Of a stretch of 64,000 nt of DNA, positions 37,991 through 51,565 are shown in pieces (position 1 is the stretch's first letter; every line of letters begins with the position of its first letter). A program made the translations under genes and the position numbers. The stretch comes from Stomorhina lunata (lineage: Eukaryota; Arthropoda; Insecta; Diptera; Rhiniidae). A model generated the notes under the pieces. That model was given only the letters and a program-made list of their open reading frames with translations, had not been told where the DNA came from and ran no database searches. Where the stretch lies: positions 98,691,526 to 98,755,525 of the forward strand of contig OW121744.1 of assembly GCA_933228675.1 (NCBI GenBank), written 5' to 3'.

Positions 37991-39185
37991 ATAGTCTAAG
38001 ACTTTTATTAATTCCTTGATTTTGAAATACTCATGCTAGTGACATGAATACCCTTAATATATTTATTTGAATGACTATTTGTGTGAATGTGTGTTAATTT
38101 AAGTTAGCATTTTATTTAATATTAAAACCAAAAACGCATTTGGACTTTGAAGATATTGAATATGTTGCAATATGATGAGGATGGCGATGATGAGAATGAG
38201 GAGGACATTCACAATAATGACGATAATGATGTTCTATAACAAGTAACGAGTTTTGAACTGAACTAAATATATACATGAATGTAGCATGTTTTTCGGTTAC
38301 TTGCCATGTATTAAATAAATTCTATATGAGTTCAAGTATGTATGGAAAATCAACCGTAAATGGTTGAAATTTGTTTTATTTTTAGTTTTGGATGATATTT
38401 TGCATATAATTTTCACTTCGTTACGATATGTTCCAAAGGATTTGGTATTAAATATTGCCACATACATATATAACCTCTTTTTGAATGCCACCAACCATTA
38501 CCACCACCTTATTCTTACTTACAAGGCTTTTGCTACCATTAAGCATTTGCATCTTTAAGCCAAAAGACAAACGTTCGTCGTCTTTTTGGACAGCGGCACC
38601 AGGAACAGCAATGAGGTGGCTTTTTGCGCAAAAGGTGTTGTGGTATGGTGTTTTGTCTGCCACCATATTGATACAAACCTACAACATATCCGTCTATCCG
38701 TATGTTTGTGTTACAATGTCTGTTTGTTTGTTTTATATGGTTTGTCGATAGTTTGGCTATATTCGAATATGTTTGTATGTATGAATGAATGAATTCCTCT
38801 GGATGGACACATAAATGTACTTTAAGTTTTCTGTGAGCCCTTGTTAACATTTTCCTTGGAAGGTTTTTGCGATATACACTTGAAATAATCTTTGATATTT
38901 TCTTTAAAGGCCCACCCAAACTGTTTTTATGCTAAACGGAAAACAAGCAGAGAACATGGCAGAGAGAGCGGAAGGTGTCGTCGTTGGAAAGAAAAATCTC
39001 CTTACAACTTTCAAAGTGTGTTTAGAAAATTTATGGAATTGTAGTTTAAGTTGTAATTAAAATTGAAACAAACCGACCAGGAGTGTTAAATATAATGAAA
39101 GAGTAGGATTAGTTTGAAAATAATAAAATTAAGGAAGAAACTTGCAACAAATAACAATTACTCGTACTACTAAAATTTCAATAAA
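37991..39185. other. 1.2-kb unique island between two 12-bp arrays
   Basis: More complex than its flanks, with GATGATGAGAATGAGGAGGA near 38180 and a less AT-rich part at about 38560-38700. Four overlapping short frames (65-126 codons) lie on both strands around 38300-38920, none with a recognisable domain. It is one of the better places to look for an exon or enhancer. Confidence 0.45.
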
Positions 39186-40340
39186 AACCATGGACTAAGG
39201 TATATACTAAGATAAAGATTAAGATATAGACTAAGATATAGACTAAGACATACACTAAGACATAGATTATCATATGGACTAAGACGTACCCAAAACTTGG
39301 ACTTAGTTATAGACTAAGACATAGACTAATACAAAGACTAAGTTAAAGACTAAGACATAGACTAAGACATTGACTAAGATATAGACTAAGATATAGACTA
39401 AGACATAGACTAAGACATAGACTAAGACATAGACTAAGACATAGACTAAGACATAGACTAAGACATAGACTAAGACATAGACTAAGACATAGACTAAGAC
39501 ATAGACTAAGACATAGACTAAGACATAGACTAAGACATAGACTAAGACATAGACTAAGACATAGACTAAGACATAGACTAAGACATAGACTAAGACATAG
39601 ACTAAGACATAGACTAAGACATAGACTAAGACATAGACTAAGACATAGACTAAGACATAGACTAAGACATAGACTAAGACATAGACTAAGACATAGACTA
39701 AGACATAGACTAAGACATAGACTAAGACATAGACTAAGACATAGACTAAGACATAGACTAAGACATAGACTAAGACATAGACTAAGACATAGACTAAGAC
39801 ATAGACTAAGACATAGACTAAGACATAGACTAAGACATAGACTAAGACATAGACTAAGACATAGACTAAGACATAGACTAAGACATAGACTAAGACATAG
39901 ACTAAGACATAGACTAAGACATAGACTAAGACATAGACTAAGACATAGACTAAGACATAGACTAAGACATAGACTAAGACATAGACTAAGACATAGACTA
40001 AGACATAGACTAAGACATAGACTAAGACATAGACTAAGACATAGACTAAGACATAGACTAAGACATAGACTAAGACATAGACTAAGACATAGACTAAGAC
40101 ATAGACTAAGTCATAGACTAAGACATAGACTATGACATGGCCTAAGACATAGACTAAGACATAGACTAAGACATTGACTAAGACATTGACTAAAACATAG
40201 ATTAAAACATAGACTATGACATAGACTAAGACATAGTCTAAGACTAAGACAAATACAAAGTCATAGACTTTGACAAAGACATAGACTAAGAAACAGACTA
40301 AGATATGTACTAATACATAGACCAAGAAATAGAAAACTAG
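39186..40340. repeat. 12-bp satellite (ACTAAGACATAG)n, array 2
   Basis: Same unit, same strand and same phase type as array 1, about 90 units. It is perfect from about 39395 to 40105 and degenerate at both ends. The 340-codon minus-strand frame is a translation artefact of the repeat. Confidence 0.97.
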
Positions 40341-40429
40341 GACTCTTAATAAGATATAAATAGAGACTTATTTAAATTAAGGGAGGAGGGGATTAAGTAC
40401 TTTGTACTTTATATAAAATTTGTCTCTGC

Positions 40430-43060
40430 AACATGTTGCTATCAAGATTAACTTAATTGCTGAGTGTTTGTTGAAATAAAAGATCTAAAATTTATTAGAT
40501 CGAAATTTTTAATCATATTATTTAATTGTATTTACTGAAGCTTTTTTACGAATATAATTAGAAACTTGCCTAGCAACATGTTGCTAGCAACAGTTTTTTA
40601 ATACAGATAAAATCGTGTTTAAATTATTAAAGAATAAATAGTCAAAAAGTTTAATTAATTTGAAACAAGTCAACTATATATCACCCAGATATTTTTTGTT
40701 GTGATCACATAATTTATATTTTTTATAATACAATTTATTAGCGCTTTAAGTTCATTAAGTTTTGTAAAGTTATGACAGCTATAACTTGTTGCATGTTTAA
40801 AAAAATAAATATATGTATATTAAAATTTAATCTATAACTTAATGACAACAGTTAGTATTGAGCCGCAAAAAGAAACATTTAAAATACATTTTATTATATT
40901 AAAAACTCATAAATAAATCGTATGCTTGAAATTACGTCTTTAGAGCCTTAATATCAGATCAGGAACGAAATAGTACAGTAAAACAAAATATTTTTTCTTT
41001 GTAAGGACATGGTTTAATAAAAATTCTGCCTCTGCAACATGTTGCAAACACTACTATTATTACGGCATTTTTATCTACATTTTCATAATTTGTTTTATTT
41101 TAACGAATTTATCTGTTAAAATTCTTAAGGTTATAAAACTATTCTACAAAATTTGACAATTTGGTTTCTGCAACATGTTGCTAAACCTAATATTCAATAT
41201 TTTAGCTTAAATTGTTTTTTTTTAATTTTGATACTATAATTTAAATTTCTCTTCTTTAAGTGAAATCAATATTTTAGTTGTTTGCAACATGTTTGGATTA
41301 ACCTAAAAATAATGCTTTATATCAAATGTTATTAAAAACGTTGCCATAAATGTTGCCTATGGTTTTTGTAATATTCATATTGTAATATCAATTTTAATGT
41401 TAAATGTTATTTTATTGTCATCTCCTACTAATTAAATTAATTAGCTAATATCCAAAGACAATGTTGTTTTAAAAATATATTTTCTTGCAACATGTTGCTG
41501 AAGTCAATATTGAAAATTTATTCCAAATTTTTAAGTTTTATAACTTTATTTTAATTAAAGAATTCTTTTAAACATAAAAATTGTAGTGCAACATGTTTAT
41601 ATATTTCGGCAAAATGTTGCTTAGCCTTAAATTGACTTTTAAATAAAATTTTCTCATGAAATCTCAGAGATACTAAATTTTAAGTTATTAGTTTGTATCT
41701 AATGACAAAGTAGATTTGAAAATATATATTTTTGCAACATGTTGCTAAAGTCAATATTCAAAATTTATTCCAAATTTTTAAGTTTTATAACTTTATTTTA
41801 ATTAAAGAATTTTTTTAAACATAATAATTGTAGTGCTACATGCTGCTGGCAATATGTTTATATATTTCCGCAACATGTTGCTTAGCCTTAAATTGATTGC
41901 TCATCTTCCAATTTTTAAATTTTCTCATAATATCTCAGAGATACTAAATTTTAAATTATTATATCTAATAAGAAAGTAGTTTTAAAAATATATTTTCTTG
42001 CAACATGTTGCTGAAGTCAATATTCAAAATTTATTCCAAATTTTTAAGATTTATCACTCTATTTTAATTAAAGAATTTTTTTAAACATAATAATTGTAGT
42101 GCAACATGATGCTGGCAATATGTTTATATATTTCCGCAACATGTTGCTTAGCCTTAAATTGATTGCTCATCTTCCAATTTTAAAATTTTCTCATAAGATC
42201 TCAGAGATACTAAATTTTAAATTATTATATCTAATAACAAAGTAATTTTAAAAATATATTTTCTTGCAACATGTTGCTGAAGTCAATATTGAAAATTTAT
42301 TCCAAATTTTTGAGATTTATCACTCTATTTTAATTAAAGAATTTTTTTAAACATAATAATTGAAGTGCAACATGATGCTGGCAATATGTTTATATATTTA
42401 TGCAACATGTTGCTTAGCCTTAAATCGATTGCTTATCTTTTAAATAAAAATTTGACATGAAATCTCAGAGATACTTTATTTTAAATGATTACCTTATATC
42501 GAATGACAAAGTGGTTTTGAAAATATATTTGCTTGCAACATGTTGCTGGAGTCAATATTAAAAATTTATTCCAAATTTTTAAGTTTTATAATTTTATTTC
42601 AATTTAAGATTTTTTTTTTAAACATAATAATTGTAGTGCAACATATTGCTGGCAATATGTTTATATATTTCCGCAACATGTTGCTTAGCCTTAAATTGAT
42701 TGCTCATCTTCCAATTTTTAAATTTTCTCATAAGATCTCAGAGATACTAAATTTTAAATTATTATATCTAATAACAAAGTAATTTTAAAAATATATTTTC
42801 TTGCAACATGTTGCTGAAGTCAATATTGAAAATTTATTCCAAATTTTTAAGTTTTATAACTTTATTAAAGAACTTTTTTAAAAATAAAAATTGTAGTGCA
42901 ACATGTTGCTGGCAATATGTTTATATATTTCCGCAACATGTTGCTTAGCCAAAAATTGATTGTTCATCTTTCAATTTTAAAATTTTATCATAAAATCTCA
43001 GAGATACTGAATTTTATGAAATGTCCAAGTATTTTTCTTACTTGCAACATGTTTTTCATT
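40430..43060. repeat. Dispersed palindrome GCAACATGTTGC, block 2
   Basis: The palindrome resumes beyond the 12-bp satellite, with about 16 exact copies by eye. At about 40572 it extends to AGCAACATGTTGCTAGCAAC, joining both arrangements of the arm. From 41.49 kb the copies belong to a ~267-base tandem unit. Confidence 0.85.
41487..43010. repeat. ~267-bp tandem satellite, about six units
   Basis: Unit starts (GCAACATGTTGCTGAAGTCA or variant) lie at 41487, 41734, 42000, 42266, 42535 and 42803, steps of 247, 266, 266, 269 and 268. Each unit carries three ATGTTGC-type sites: one after TTTTCTT, one as ACATGNTGCTGGCAATATG, and one as CCGCAACATGTTGCTTAGCC. Confidence 0.92.
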
Positions 43061-44539
43061 AATCTGAGGTTTAAACTAAATCTTATTTAAGAATTTTTAG
43101 CAAATGTTGCCAAGTGGTTTTGTAATCTATATTTCCTAAAAGTGTCAAATAACCTTTATATATCTTTTAATTAGCCAATAACCAATTTAAAAAATCATTA
43201 TTTTACTTAAATACCAAACTCGCATGGACAATTTTTAAACAAAATTCAACTCCAAATCATAAAAATTTCAACAGTTACGTTATCTTAACTAAATTTACTT
43301 CTTATCTTGACCAATATAAAATCAATTAAAACTCAAACATTAATGTTTAACATAATGCAACATTTCCCAAGCCAAAGTCAAGCAGCATGTGACAATTTCT
43401 GAAACAACTGAGATAAAAACTATTAAAATGTGAGACTAATACAACATAGTTTGGTAGCAAAAAAAGTGGAAAATGTTTAGAAAAAAAAAACTTAACTAGT
43501 TTACTTCGACAATTATTAAACATTTCTAATTTATGCATAATTTAAACAGTTGAGATTTTTTTTCGACAAAATTCAAAATAATCAAAAATGTTGACAGTCT
43601 TTTTTTTTGTTGCTAAACTTTGCATGTGCTATTAAAATAATGTAGATAAAATTTAATTGAAAATAAATGTGAGCAACATAAGAAAATTGATAAAATTCGA
43701 ATGGACTACAAATAATTAGAATAACATGAACAGTTTCCTTTAGAAAGAAGTTGCAATTATTAGCATTAAAAAAACCACAAATAATTAAGCAACTTTGTTG
43801 CCTAAGTAGTTGGTTTCACATTTTCGTGTAGCAACATAATGCAACAGCGTATTTCCTGGTAAGGCAACAAGTATTGATTATGCATAGTCAAGTGTTTAAG
43901 AGATGCTGCTGCTTACTTCAAACGGGGGCATAAAAAAATGTTCATTACTTTTTTTTATGAATTTGCCATAAAATTCTATATTTGGCTTTGCTCTATTTCA
44001 ATACCGATATCATTTTTTATTTAAATTTTTTTTGTGGCTTTTTCTTAATTTCATATTAAGCGATGATGCGATTCATGCCGCGCTGTCAACCATTTTAACA
44101 TGTATACAGTGATGATAGTTAAGCATAAAAGAAATTAAAATTAAACTGAATTCACCACCAGCGGGCAATTGACTACAATTTCATTTGGCTCCTTGCATTT
44201 TTGTATTGCTTACAAGCTGCCTCCTAGTAATTTCCACTACCAAGATTTTGTTGCAAAAAAAAAAAAAAAAAAAAAAAACGCTAGACTTGATTAAGGTGGC
44301 TTCTTCATAAATGATTTTAACTGTGTTTTGGTCATAGATTGTATTTAAATTGTTGTGGTATTTGCCACAAATCTGTGTGTATGTAAAGGTGGTCTCGTAA
44401 ATGTTGAGATGGCAAACTAATTTCGAAAAAACATAATTCATAATTTTTGCAACAAAGCCAAGCGCTAAGAAATGATGTGTGACAGAAGAGGTGGGAATTT
44501 GATTGTATAGAAAATTAGAAAAAATTTAGAGATTTGTTA
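43061..44539. other. Unique stretch between palindrome blocks
   Basis: No exact GCAACATGTTGC occurs. A 24-base poly-A run lies at 44255-44278. The stretch near 44060-44110 is less AT-rich. Short frames have no recognisable domain. The A run could mark a retroposed sequence end, but no coding body was found beside it. Confidence 0.45.
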
Positions 44540-47500
44540 TTATTTGAAAGGAAAGGCAACATGTTGCCAAAGAAGAAGACAGCCGCTAGCAAATGTGGCT
44601 CTAAGATGCTTTTGGTGCAAAAAACATGTTTTACTTAATAATTCCTTTGCAACATGTTGCCAAAGAAGAAGACAGCCGCTAGCAAATGTGTTGCTAAGAT
44701 GTTTTTGATGTAAAAACAAAATGTTTTACTTAATAATTCCTTTGATACATGTTGCCGAAACATTTCAACACAAAACAAGTCGCTTCTATAACTGACAAGT
44801 TAATGAGCTCAAAAATATGAATACAAAAATTTATTCAGATTCAAAAACTTTAGAGCTCGCAACATGTTGCTTAGAAACTTTTTATCTCGAATATATTAAA
44901 ATTAGTTTCGAAAAAACATAATTCAAAACTTTCAAAACAAAGAAAAGCGCAATGAAATGATGTGTGACAGAAGGTGGGAATCTAATTGTATAGATAATTA
45001 GAAATAATTTTGAGATTTGTTATTATTTGAAAAGAAAGGCAACATGTTGCTAAAGAAGAAGCTGGAAAAACATAACCGCCTGCATTTGCGTTTCTAAAAT
45101 ATTTTGATATATGACATGTAAATCAGCTCAAAATTTTCAAAACTAAAACAAAAATTTTTTTAGATACAAAAAATTCAGAGCTAGCAACATGTTGCTCAGA
45201 AACTTCTTATCTCGAATATATTAAAATTAATTTTGAAAAAATATAATTCAAAATTTTTGCAACCAAGAAAAGACCAAAAAAATTATGTGTGACATAAAAA
45301 AAATTAAAAAAAATGAAAATAATATAGAAAATTCGAGATTTTTTACTGTTTTAAATGGAAGGCAACATGTTGCTAGAATGTTTCCAACATAAAAAAAATT
45401 TTGATTTTGATAAACCTTTTCAAAAAATTGTTAAATTAATAGTTTTTTACTTTATAATTTCTTGTTGCTGAAATTTTTTACAAAAAAAAAAATACTATTT
45501 GATAACTTCTAAACAAAGGACTTTAATAATATGAAAACTAATTACAAAAATTTATTTAAAAATAAACTATTGGGGCTGGCAACATGTTGCTTAGAAATTT
45601 ATATTTTATAACTTCTAAACAAATGAGCTTAAATATATTTTCATATATACAAATTTATTTTCATAATTACAAAAGAAATAAAAATATTGGAGCTAGCAGC
45701 ATCATGTTGCTTAAAAATGTGTTTTTAAAATGTTTCTATATAATATAATAATAATTCCTTGGCAACATGTTGCTGAAGCTTTTTAACGCAAAAGGATTAT
45801 ATTTTCTAAACAAATGACTTTAATAATATAAAAACTAATTACAAAAATTTATTTAAAAATAAACTATTTGGGCTAGCAACATGTTGCTTAGAAATTACTT
45901 TTTTATAACTTCTAAACAAATGAGCTTAAAAATATGAAAACTAATTACAAAAGAAATAAAAATATTGGAGCTAGCAGCATCATGTTGCTTAGAAATGTGT
46001 TTTTAAAATGTTTCTAATATAATAATAATTCCCTGGCAACATGTTGCAGAAACTTTTTAACGCAAAAGGATTCCTCCATTAGTTCTAAGCAAATGAGCTT
46101 CAGCACATAAAAACAAATTACAAAAAATTATAAGGCAATCAAATTTTAAAGCAAGCAACATGTTGCTTAATACTTACTAAATACTTATGCCTAAAACCTA
46201 TGTTGTTGGCAACATGTTGTGGAACTGGTTTTTAAAAAAATTAATGTAAATTCCAAGAAAATGTTGCCTTAAAATGTGTCTCTAAAATATTTCTTACAAA
46301 ACAAAAACTTGTTAAATTTATAGTTTTTTACTTTATAATTTCTTGGCAACATGTTGCCGAAACTTTTTAACACAAAAGGATTATTCCATTATTTATAAAT
46401 AAATGAGCTTATACATATAAAAACTAATTACAAAAATTTATAAAGAATTTAAATTTAAAAGCTAGCAACATTTTGCTTAATAATTTCTTATAACAAACAT
46501 ATCAAAAAAATGTCATTTTGCATTCATAAGTATTTGAATCTGATTTAAAAAAGGACTTTAACCAAAACATGTATTTTTAGCAACATGTTGCGGAACCGAT
46601 TTAAATAAATCTGTTCTGCAACATGTTACTGAAGCCTTTTAACCCAAAATTATTTCTCCATTACTTCTAAGCAAATGAGCTTAAACATATAAACACGAAT
46701 TACATAAATTTATTAAAAAGTTAAATGCAAAAGCAAGCAACATGTTGCTTATTAATTTCTTATAACAAACATATAAAACATTTCAGATTCAAAGCCTTAA
46801 GTTGCGGCACTGATTTTTTTAAAAGTTAAGGTAAATTCCTAGAAAATGTTGCGTATTTTTATTATTTTAAAGCGAAAGCAACATTTCGCTAAATAATTTA
46901 ACATTATTATATTTATAGTTGTTTATAACTTTTAAGTCTAATATGTTGCAAAATCCATAAGTAGTTAAGTTTATACATGGTTAGCTTATATTTCTTTAGC
47001 AACATGTTGCTTATATATGGGAACACCTAAAAATACACTTTTCTAAATAAAGTAATAGTAATAGTAACTTATCACAAAACTTTATTTTTAATATGGCAAC
47101 AAACAAGCTGGCAACATGTTGCAAAGAAAGTTGATCACTGGGTTTACTATAAAATCAGAAGTAAAAAATCACTTGGTTTCCTAAAACCTAATATGTTGCT
47201 AAATGTTAAAGTTGTTTAGTTTCTACTTTCCTAGTAAACAATTCATTGGCAACATGTTGCTTAAAAATAGCAGCACATTTAATTTTTTAAACCAAAAAGA
47301 TCAAGCTATAGAAAATTGACAGAAAAATTTATTAAGAGGAGCTAGCTACATGTTGCAAAGAAAATATTTTTCTTTATGTTGATATTCATTTTAATTAAGT
47401 CAGCTAATGTTGTTAAAAACATGTTGCAAAACAAAATTTTAAAAACTCAATATAAATCTAATAAAAAAATCATAATTTTTGCTAGAAACATGTTGCATAT

Positions 47501-47900
47501 AATTTTCTGTAGCACTTAAACCTTATACTAATGTTGTTTATATAAAAGCTAAATAGTTTATAATTTCTTTGCAACATGTTGCTCAAAAAATAGCAGTACA
47601 TAAAAATAAACTTTTCGAGCATATGGAAACTATACCCAAAAATTTGTTTAGATATGGAAATTTTATAGCTGGTAAAATGTTGCAAAGAACGATTATCTTA
47701 AGCAAAGAAAAGATATGTCCATTTTCAATAATATTAAGTTTATAAAGAAATGAGAGTTCCTGGAAACATTTTGCATATAGTAATTTTCTGTAGAGGCGAT
47801 TCATACTTATGAAATTCTGAAAATCTTATAGAAAAACTTATTATGTGTAACATTTTCCAGACATTGGTATCTAATTGCTTAATGTTGCTTGGCAACATAT
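44540..47900. repeat. Dispersed palindrome GCAACATGTTGC, block 3
   Basis: About 18 exact copies plus variants, in spacers that partly repeat (AACAAATGAGCTTAAA..CTAATTACAAAA phrases from 44.8 to 46.7 kb, period roughly 250-300). At 44556 and 44649 a ~93-base duplication carries GGCAACATGTTGCCAAAGAA, which extends the palindrome to GGCAACATGTTGCC. After 47.6 kb only degraded sites remain. Confidence 0.85.
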
Positions 47901-48639
47901 GTTGATGAAACATGTTTCTTAGAAATATAAATAATATTAAAAAGTGCTGCTTATTATATCTTTTATTTAAAAACTATAATTATATATCTATATTATTACC
48001 ATGAAATACCTTTCATTCTGAAATAAAGTTAAAAATTAATAAAAATAATCTTAAAACTTTATGATCCTACTCTTCCGGTACCTCTTTAACACATTTAAGT
48101 TATTTTATTTCCATTTAAATACACAACTTTTTTTTTCTGTTGCTGCAAAACCTAAATTAATGTTATTATTAATTAAAAATCATAAATTCAAAACAAACTC
48201 GTACAATTATTTAACGTAAATCATTATTATAAAAGACCAAAACCCACTAAGAGAAAAACAAAACGTAACGAAAACAAAAAATCACAAAAACATAAAACTC
48301 ATTTACCAGCAACAATTGCCGCTTGGTCTTGCAACAAGCTCCAAAATGACAATCAGTGCTAAACATTTACAACTTTTGTGAACACACAACCTTAAGACTT
48401 CAAGTTTGTGTCTGATATTCATGTGTCTGAAATGGTACAAAGAAGCAGCCACAACAAAAATTAACAAATCTTTAAACTATAACAAGGAATATGTTAAAAC
48501 TACTCCACCTCCTTCTTTTCCACAAACGAAAGAAACATCGACACTGTGGAAAAGCTCCTCTTTGAAATGTTGCTAAACTCTTCTAAACTTCTTAAGAAAT
48601 TATCATGTGTAAGTTGTTTCGTTGCCCTACATCATCATA
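47901..48639. other. Unique island before 31-bp satellite
   Basis: About 0.7 kb of non-repeated DNA, with a more complex part at about 48300-48560. No domain or splice pattern was convincing. Confidence 0.4.
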
Positions 48640-51565
48640 GAACAGGTGAAGTCAAAAATAGTAAATTTTTGAAAAATTTCCTATACAAATAGTAAATTTT
48701 TGAAAAATTTGCTTTAAAATAGGAAATTTTTGAAAAATTTCCCATAAAAATAGGAAATTTTTAAAAAATTTCCTATAAAAATAAGTAAATAGTAATTTTT
48801 TAAAAAATTAAATTTTTAAAAAATTTCCTATAAAAATAGAAAATTTTTGAAACATTTTCTATAAAAATAGGAAATTTTTGAAAAATTTCCTATAAAAATA
48901 GGAAAATTTTGAAAAATTTCCTATAAAAATAGGAAATTTTTGAAAAATTTCCTATAAAAATAGGAAATTTTTGAAAAATTTCCTATTAAAATAGGAAATT
49001 TTTGAAAAATTTCCTATAAAAATAGGAAATTTTTGAAAAATTTCCTATAAAAATAGGAAATTTTTGAAAAATTTCCTATAAAAACAGGAAATTTTTGAAA
49101 AATTTCCTATAAAAATAGGAAATTTTTGAAAAATTTCCTATAAAAATAGAAAATTTTTGAAAAATTTCCTATAAAAATAAGAAATTTTTGAATAATTTCC
49201 TAAACAAATAGGAAATTTTTGAAAAATTTCCTATAAAAATAGAAAATTTTTGAAAAATTTCCTATAAAAATAGTAAATTTTTGAAAATCTTCCTATACAA
49301 ATAGTAAATTTTTGAAAAATTTCCTATAAAAATAGTAAATTTTTGAAAAATTTCCTATAAAAATAGAAAATTTTTGAAAAATTTCGTATAAAAATAGTAA
49401 TTTTTTAAAAAATTTCCTATAAAAATAGGAAATTTTTGAAACATTTCCTATAAAAATAGAAAATTTTTGAAAAATTTCCTATAAAATTAGTAAATTTTTC
49501 AAAAATTTCCTATAAAATAGTAAATTTTTCAAAAATTTCCTATAAAAATAGGAAATTTTTCAAAAATTTCCTATAAAAATAGGAAATTTTTCAAAAATTT
49601 CCTATAAAAATAGTAAATTTTTAAAAAATTTTCTATAAAATTAGTAAATTTTTCAAAAATTTCTAATAAAAATAGTAATTTTTTCAAAAATTTCCTATAA
49701 AAATAGTAAATGTTCCAAAAATTTCCTATAAAAATAGTCAATTTTTCAAAAATTTCCTATAAAAATAGTAAATTGTTCAAAAATTTCCTATAAAAATAGT
49801 AAATTTTTGAAAAATTTCCTATAAAAATAGAAAATTTTTGAAAAATTTCGTATAAAAATAGTAATTTTTTAAAAAATTTCCTATAAAAATAGGAAATTTT
49901 TGAAACATTTCCTATAAAAATAGAAAATTTTTGAAAAATTTCCTATAAAATTAGTAAATTTTTCAAAAATTTTCTATAAAATAGTAAATTTTTCAAAAAT
50001 TTCCTATAAAAATAGTAAATTTTTCAAAAATTTCCTATAAAAATAGGAAATTTTTCAAAAATTTCCTATAAAAATAGGAAATTTTTCAAAAATTTCCTAT
50101 AAAAATAGTAAATTTTTAAAAAATTTTCTATAAAAATAGTAAATTTTTCAAAAATTTCTAATAAAAATAGTAATTTTTTCAAAAATTTCCTATAAAAATA
50201 GTAAATGTTCCAAAAATTTCCTATAAAAATAGTCAATTTTTCAAAAATTTCCTATAAAAATAGTAAATTGTTCAAAAATTTCCTATAAAAATAGTAAATT
50301 TTTCAAAAATTTCCTATAACAATAGTAATTTTTCAAAAATTTCCTATAAAAAAAGTAAATTTTTCAAAAATTTCCTATAAAAATAGTAAATTTTTCAAAA
50401 ATTTCCTATAAAAATAGTAAATTTTTCAAAAATTTCCTATAACAATAGTAATTTTTCAAAAATTTCCTATAAAAAAAGTAAATTTTTCAAAAATTTCCTA
50501 TAAAAATAGTAAATTTTTCAAAAATTTCCTATAAAAATAGTAAATTTTTCAAAAGTTTCCTATAAAAATAGTAAATTTTTCAAAAATTTCCTTTAAAAAT
50601 AGTAAATTTTTCAAAAATTTCCTATAAAAATAGTAAATTTTTCAAAAATTTCCTATAAAAATAGTAAATTTTTCAAAAATTTCCTATAAAAATAGTAAAT
50701 TTTTCAAAAATTTCCTATAAAAATAGTAAATTTTTCAAAAATTTTCTATAAAATAGTAAATTTTCAAAAATTTCCTATAAAAATAGTAAATTTTTCAAAA
50801 ATTATTTATAAAAATGGGAAATTTTTTAAAAATTTCCTATAAAATTAGTAAATTTTTTAAAAATTTCCTATAAAATTAGTAAATTTTTCAAAAATTTTAT
50901 ATAAAGTAGTAAATTTTTCAAAAATTTCCTATGAAAATAGTAAATTTTTCAAACATTTCCTATAAAAATAGTAAATTTTTCAAAAATTTTCTATAAAGAT
51001 AGTAATTTTTCAAAAATTTCCTATAAAAATAGTAAATTTTTGAAAAATTTCCTATAAAAATAGTAAATCTTTCAAAAATTTCCTATAAAAATAGTAAATT
51101 TTTCAAAAATTTCCTACAAAAATAGTAAATTTTTCAAAAATTTCCTATAAAAATAGTAAATTTTTCAAAAATTTCCTATGAAAATAGTAAATTTTTCAAA
51201 CATTTCCTATAAAAATAGTAAATTTTTCAAAAATTTTCTATAAAGATAGTAATTTTTCAAAAATTTCCTATAAAAATAGTAAATTTTTCAAAAATTTCCT
51301 ATAAAAATAGTAAATCTTTCAAAAATTTCCTATAAAAATAGTAAATTTTTAAAAAATTTCCTACAAAAATAGTAAATTTTTCAAAAATTTCCTATAAAAA
51401 TAGTAAATTTTTCAAAAATTTCCTATAAAAATAGGAAATTTTTTAAAAATTTCCTATAAAAATAGTAAAATTTTCAAAAATTTCCTATAAAAATAGTAAA
51501 TTTTTCAAAAATTTCCTATAAAAATAGTAGATTTTTCAAAAATTTCCTATAAAAATTTTCCTTAT
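48640..51565. repeat. 31-bp palindromic satellite, block 1
   Basis: About 94 units. Each unit combines GGAAATTTTT-G-AAAAATTTCC, a near-perfect palindrome, with CCTATAAAAATAGG, a second one. Left units (48.7-49.4 kb) have TTTTTGAAAAA and ATAGGAAA; most later units have TTTTTCAAAAA and ATAGTAAA. Higher-order copies are visible: ATTTCGTATAAAAATAG at 49381 and 49845 (464 bases, about 15 units), CCTATAACAATAG near 50313 and 50436 (about 4 units), CCTATGAAAATAG at 50928 and 51175 (about 8 units). Confidence 0.95.

Noticed and set aside
38297..38919. Cluster of short frames of 64-126 codons on both strands
   Set aside because: Mutually overlapping, with no recognised domain; kept only as a unique island.
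39303..40325. 340-codon minus-strand frame (VYVLV repeats)
   Set aside because: The same artefact of the second 12-bp array.
44255..44278. Poly-A run as evidence of a retroposed gene
   Set aside because: No intron-less coding body or target duplication was found beside it.
24079..47600. Reading GCAACATGTTGC as a p53-family response element
   Set aside because: The CATG centre fits the RRRCWWGYYY pattern, but the outer positions (C before AA, G after TT) do not, and no paired decamers at fixed spacing were seen.
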